This document shows, one piece after another, positions 63,115-64,000 of a stretch of DNA of 64,000 bases. The translations under genes were made by a program, and so were the position numbers. Source of the stretch: Paraprevotella stercoravium (GTDB lineage: Bacteria > Bacteroidota > Bacteroidia > Bacteroidales > Bacteroidaceae); contig JAHLFU010000017.1 of NCBI GenBank assembly GCA_018883665.1, positions 1-64,000 on the forward strand, in the 5' to 3' direction. The first letter of the stretch is position 1. The number at the start of each line of letters is the position of its first letter. Below the pieces are notes generated by a model, which was not told the origin of the DNA, made no database searches, and worked only from the letters and a program-made list of their open reading frames with translations.

Positions 63115-64000
63115 ATGAAAGAAACTATATCTATGCCTCGTGTATCAGTCGTGATGTGTACTTATAACGGTGAGCAATTCCTGACTGAGCAGATCGAGTC
63201 CATATTAAATCAGACATATCCTATTTATGAATTGATTATTCAGGATGATTCTTCCACGGATCGTACTTGGGAGATTATTCAGGAGTATGCAAAAAAATGC
63301 TCACTGATCAAGTCTTTCCGCAATGATACCAATCAAGGATTCAACCATAACTTCAAGCAAGCTATTTTACGTGCGGAGGGCGAATTGATTGCCATTGCCG
63401 ATCAGGACGATATCTGGTATCCTGAAAAAATTGAGAAACAAGTACAGAAGATAGACGGAGCAGATGTGTGTATTTCGGCTTATCATGGCGGTGAGAATTA
63501 TCCTCCCACGAATGAGAATCGCGTGACATTACCGTTTTATCAATTGGAGTATCTGCTTTTTTATGATTGTACTCCGGGACATAGCATGCTTATTAAAAAA
63601 GACTTTGCTCATCATATATTCCGTGCTTGGGACGGTCATATACTCTATGATTGGTGGATTTCCGTAAATGCTCATTTGTATCATGGAATAACTTGTGTAG
63701 AAGAACCTTTAAACTGGCATCGTCCGCATAATGCTTCTGCAATTACCAAGCTGAATGCGCAATATGCCCCTTATCTGGTAAAAAAGCCTACTTGGCAACC
63801 ATATATTATTGGCTTCCGTAAATATAGGGCTTTACAGAAACTGGACACCTGGCAATTCTTTTACCGATATATTCACAAACATGCGGATCCTGTTCAGCAG
63901 CATCTGGCTTATCAGCTTAGTGAATTGTTGTTTCGCAGAGATTTGTTTTCTCTACTGCGTCTTTGCTTGTTGTGTATGAGACATAAGGATACTGTTTATT
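63115..64000 (+). CDS. GT2-family glycosyltransferase (3' end cut off)
   Basis: The frame starts at the ATG at 63115 and stays open for 295 codons to the window edge. It has the GT-A fold signature of family 2: SVVMCTYNGEQFL, QDDSSTDRTW and the metal-binding ADQDDIW (DxD type), followed by an acceptor-binding region with WDGHILYDWWI and LNWHRPHNAS, typical of rhamnosyl- or galactosyltransferase-like GT2 enzymes. It follows the GT14-like gene by 9 bases and continues the surface-polysaccharide cluster. Confidence 0.88.
   Translation, partial: MKETISMPRVSVVMCTYNGEQFLTEQIESILNQTYPIYELIIQDDSSTDRTWEIIQEYAKKCSLIKSFRNDTNQGFNHNFKQAILRAEGELIAIADQDDIWYPEKIEKQVQKIDGADVCISAYHGGENYPPTNENRVTLPFYQLEYLLFYDCTPGHSMLIKKDFAHHIFRAWDGHILYDWWISVNAHLYHGITCVEEPLNWHRPHNASAITKLNAQYAPYLVKKPTWQPYIIGFRKYRALQKLDTWQFFYRYIHKHADPVQQHLAYQLSELLFRRDLFSLLRLCLLCMRHKDTVY

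Noticed and set aside
1..64000. CRISPR array, insertion sequence, integrase, rRNA or prophage genes
   Set aside because: Looked for by eye on both strands; no regularly spaced repeats, transposase motifs or rRNA-like conserved stretches were recognised.

Overview
This looks like a 64-kb chromosomal window from a Bacteroidales bacterium, probably Bacteroidaceae (Bacteroides or Phocaeicola type). The evidence is the gene content: fused SecDF, long-form IspG, ATP-dependent PEP carboxykinase, a V-type ATPase operon with a DUF2764 protein, viroplasmin-type RNase H and a GH3-family protein. Intergenic regions also carry the Bacteroidetes sigma-ABfr promoter pattern (TTTG, about 20 bases, TAnnTTTG), usually without strong Shine-Dalgarno sequences. 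Almost everything is core genome. I see no insertion sequence, CRISPR array, rRNA or prophage.

Layout. 1-2.1 kb: uridine-kinase-like gene (cut by the window start) and a Fur-family regulator. 2.1-5.1 kb (minus): cation-efflux transporter, SDR reductase and PAP2/Aur1-like membrane enzyme, possibly a lipid-modifying operon. 5.6-8.9 kb: secreted SH3b protein and RNase R. 9.1-15.2 kb (plus): rpoN, a PAP2-like membrane protein, purE, ispG, cysS. 15.4-29.1 kb (minus): PH-domain membrane protein; GH3 / Ig-like lipoprotein / DUF3108 operon; acpP-fabF-rnc; pdxB; argS-rnhA-ABC exporter; HU. 29.2-34.4 kb (plus): rhomboid protease, EEP-family membrane protein, secDF. 34.76 kb: tRNA-Arg(CCU), with upp convergent to it. 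35.7-42.5 kb (plus): pckA, dsbD, M16 peptidase. 42.7-44.5 kb (minus): typA. 44.9-47.6 kb (plus): an AT-rich two-gene McrBC-type system, the only clearly accessory segment. 47.7-52.9 kb (plus): rpsO, YfhO-like membrane protein, GNAT-nitrilase fusion, membrane-anchored thioredoxin. 53.0-60.5 kb (minus): V-type ATPase operon E-DUF2764-A-B-D-I-K. 60.7-64 kb (plus): start of a surface-polysaccharide cluster (flippase, GT14-like and GT2 glycosyltransferases), cut by the window end.

The most interesting candidates are the McrBC-like pair, whose AAA+ subunit has no N-terminal recognition domain but carries an insertion of about 160 residues between Walker A and Walker B; the V-ATPase, whose c-subunit has the residues that bind Na+ in Enterococcus hirae NtpK and whose operon has no recognisable F or G/H gene; the CDF-SDR-PAP2 operon as a possible sphingolipid locus; the GH3 operon of unknown role; and a thioredoxin with two plausible starts that would send the product to different compartments. 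All functions are inferred from reading translated sequence and motifs; no database search was run.
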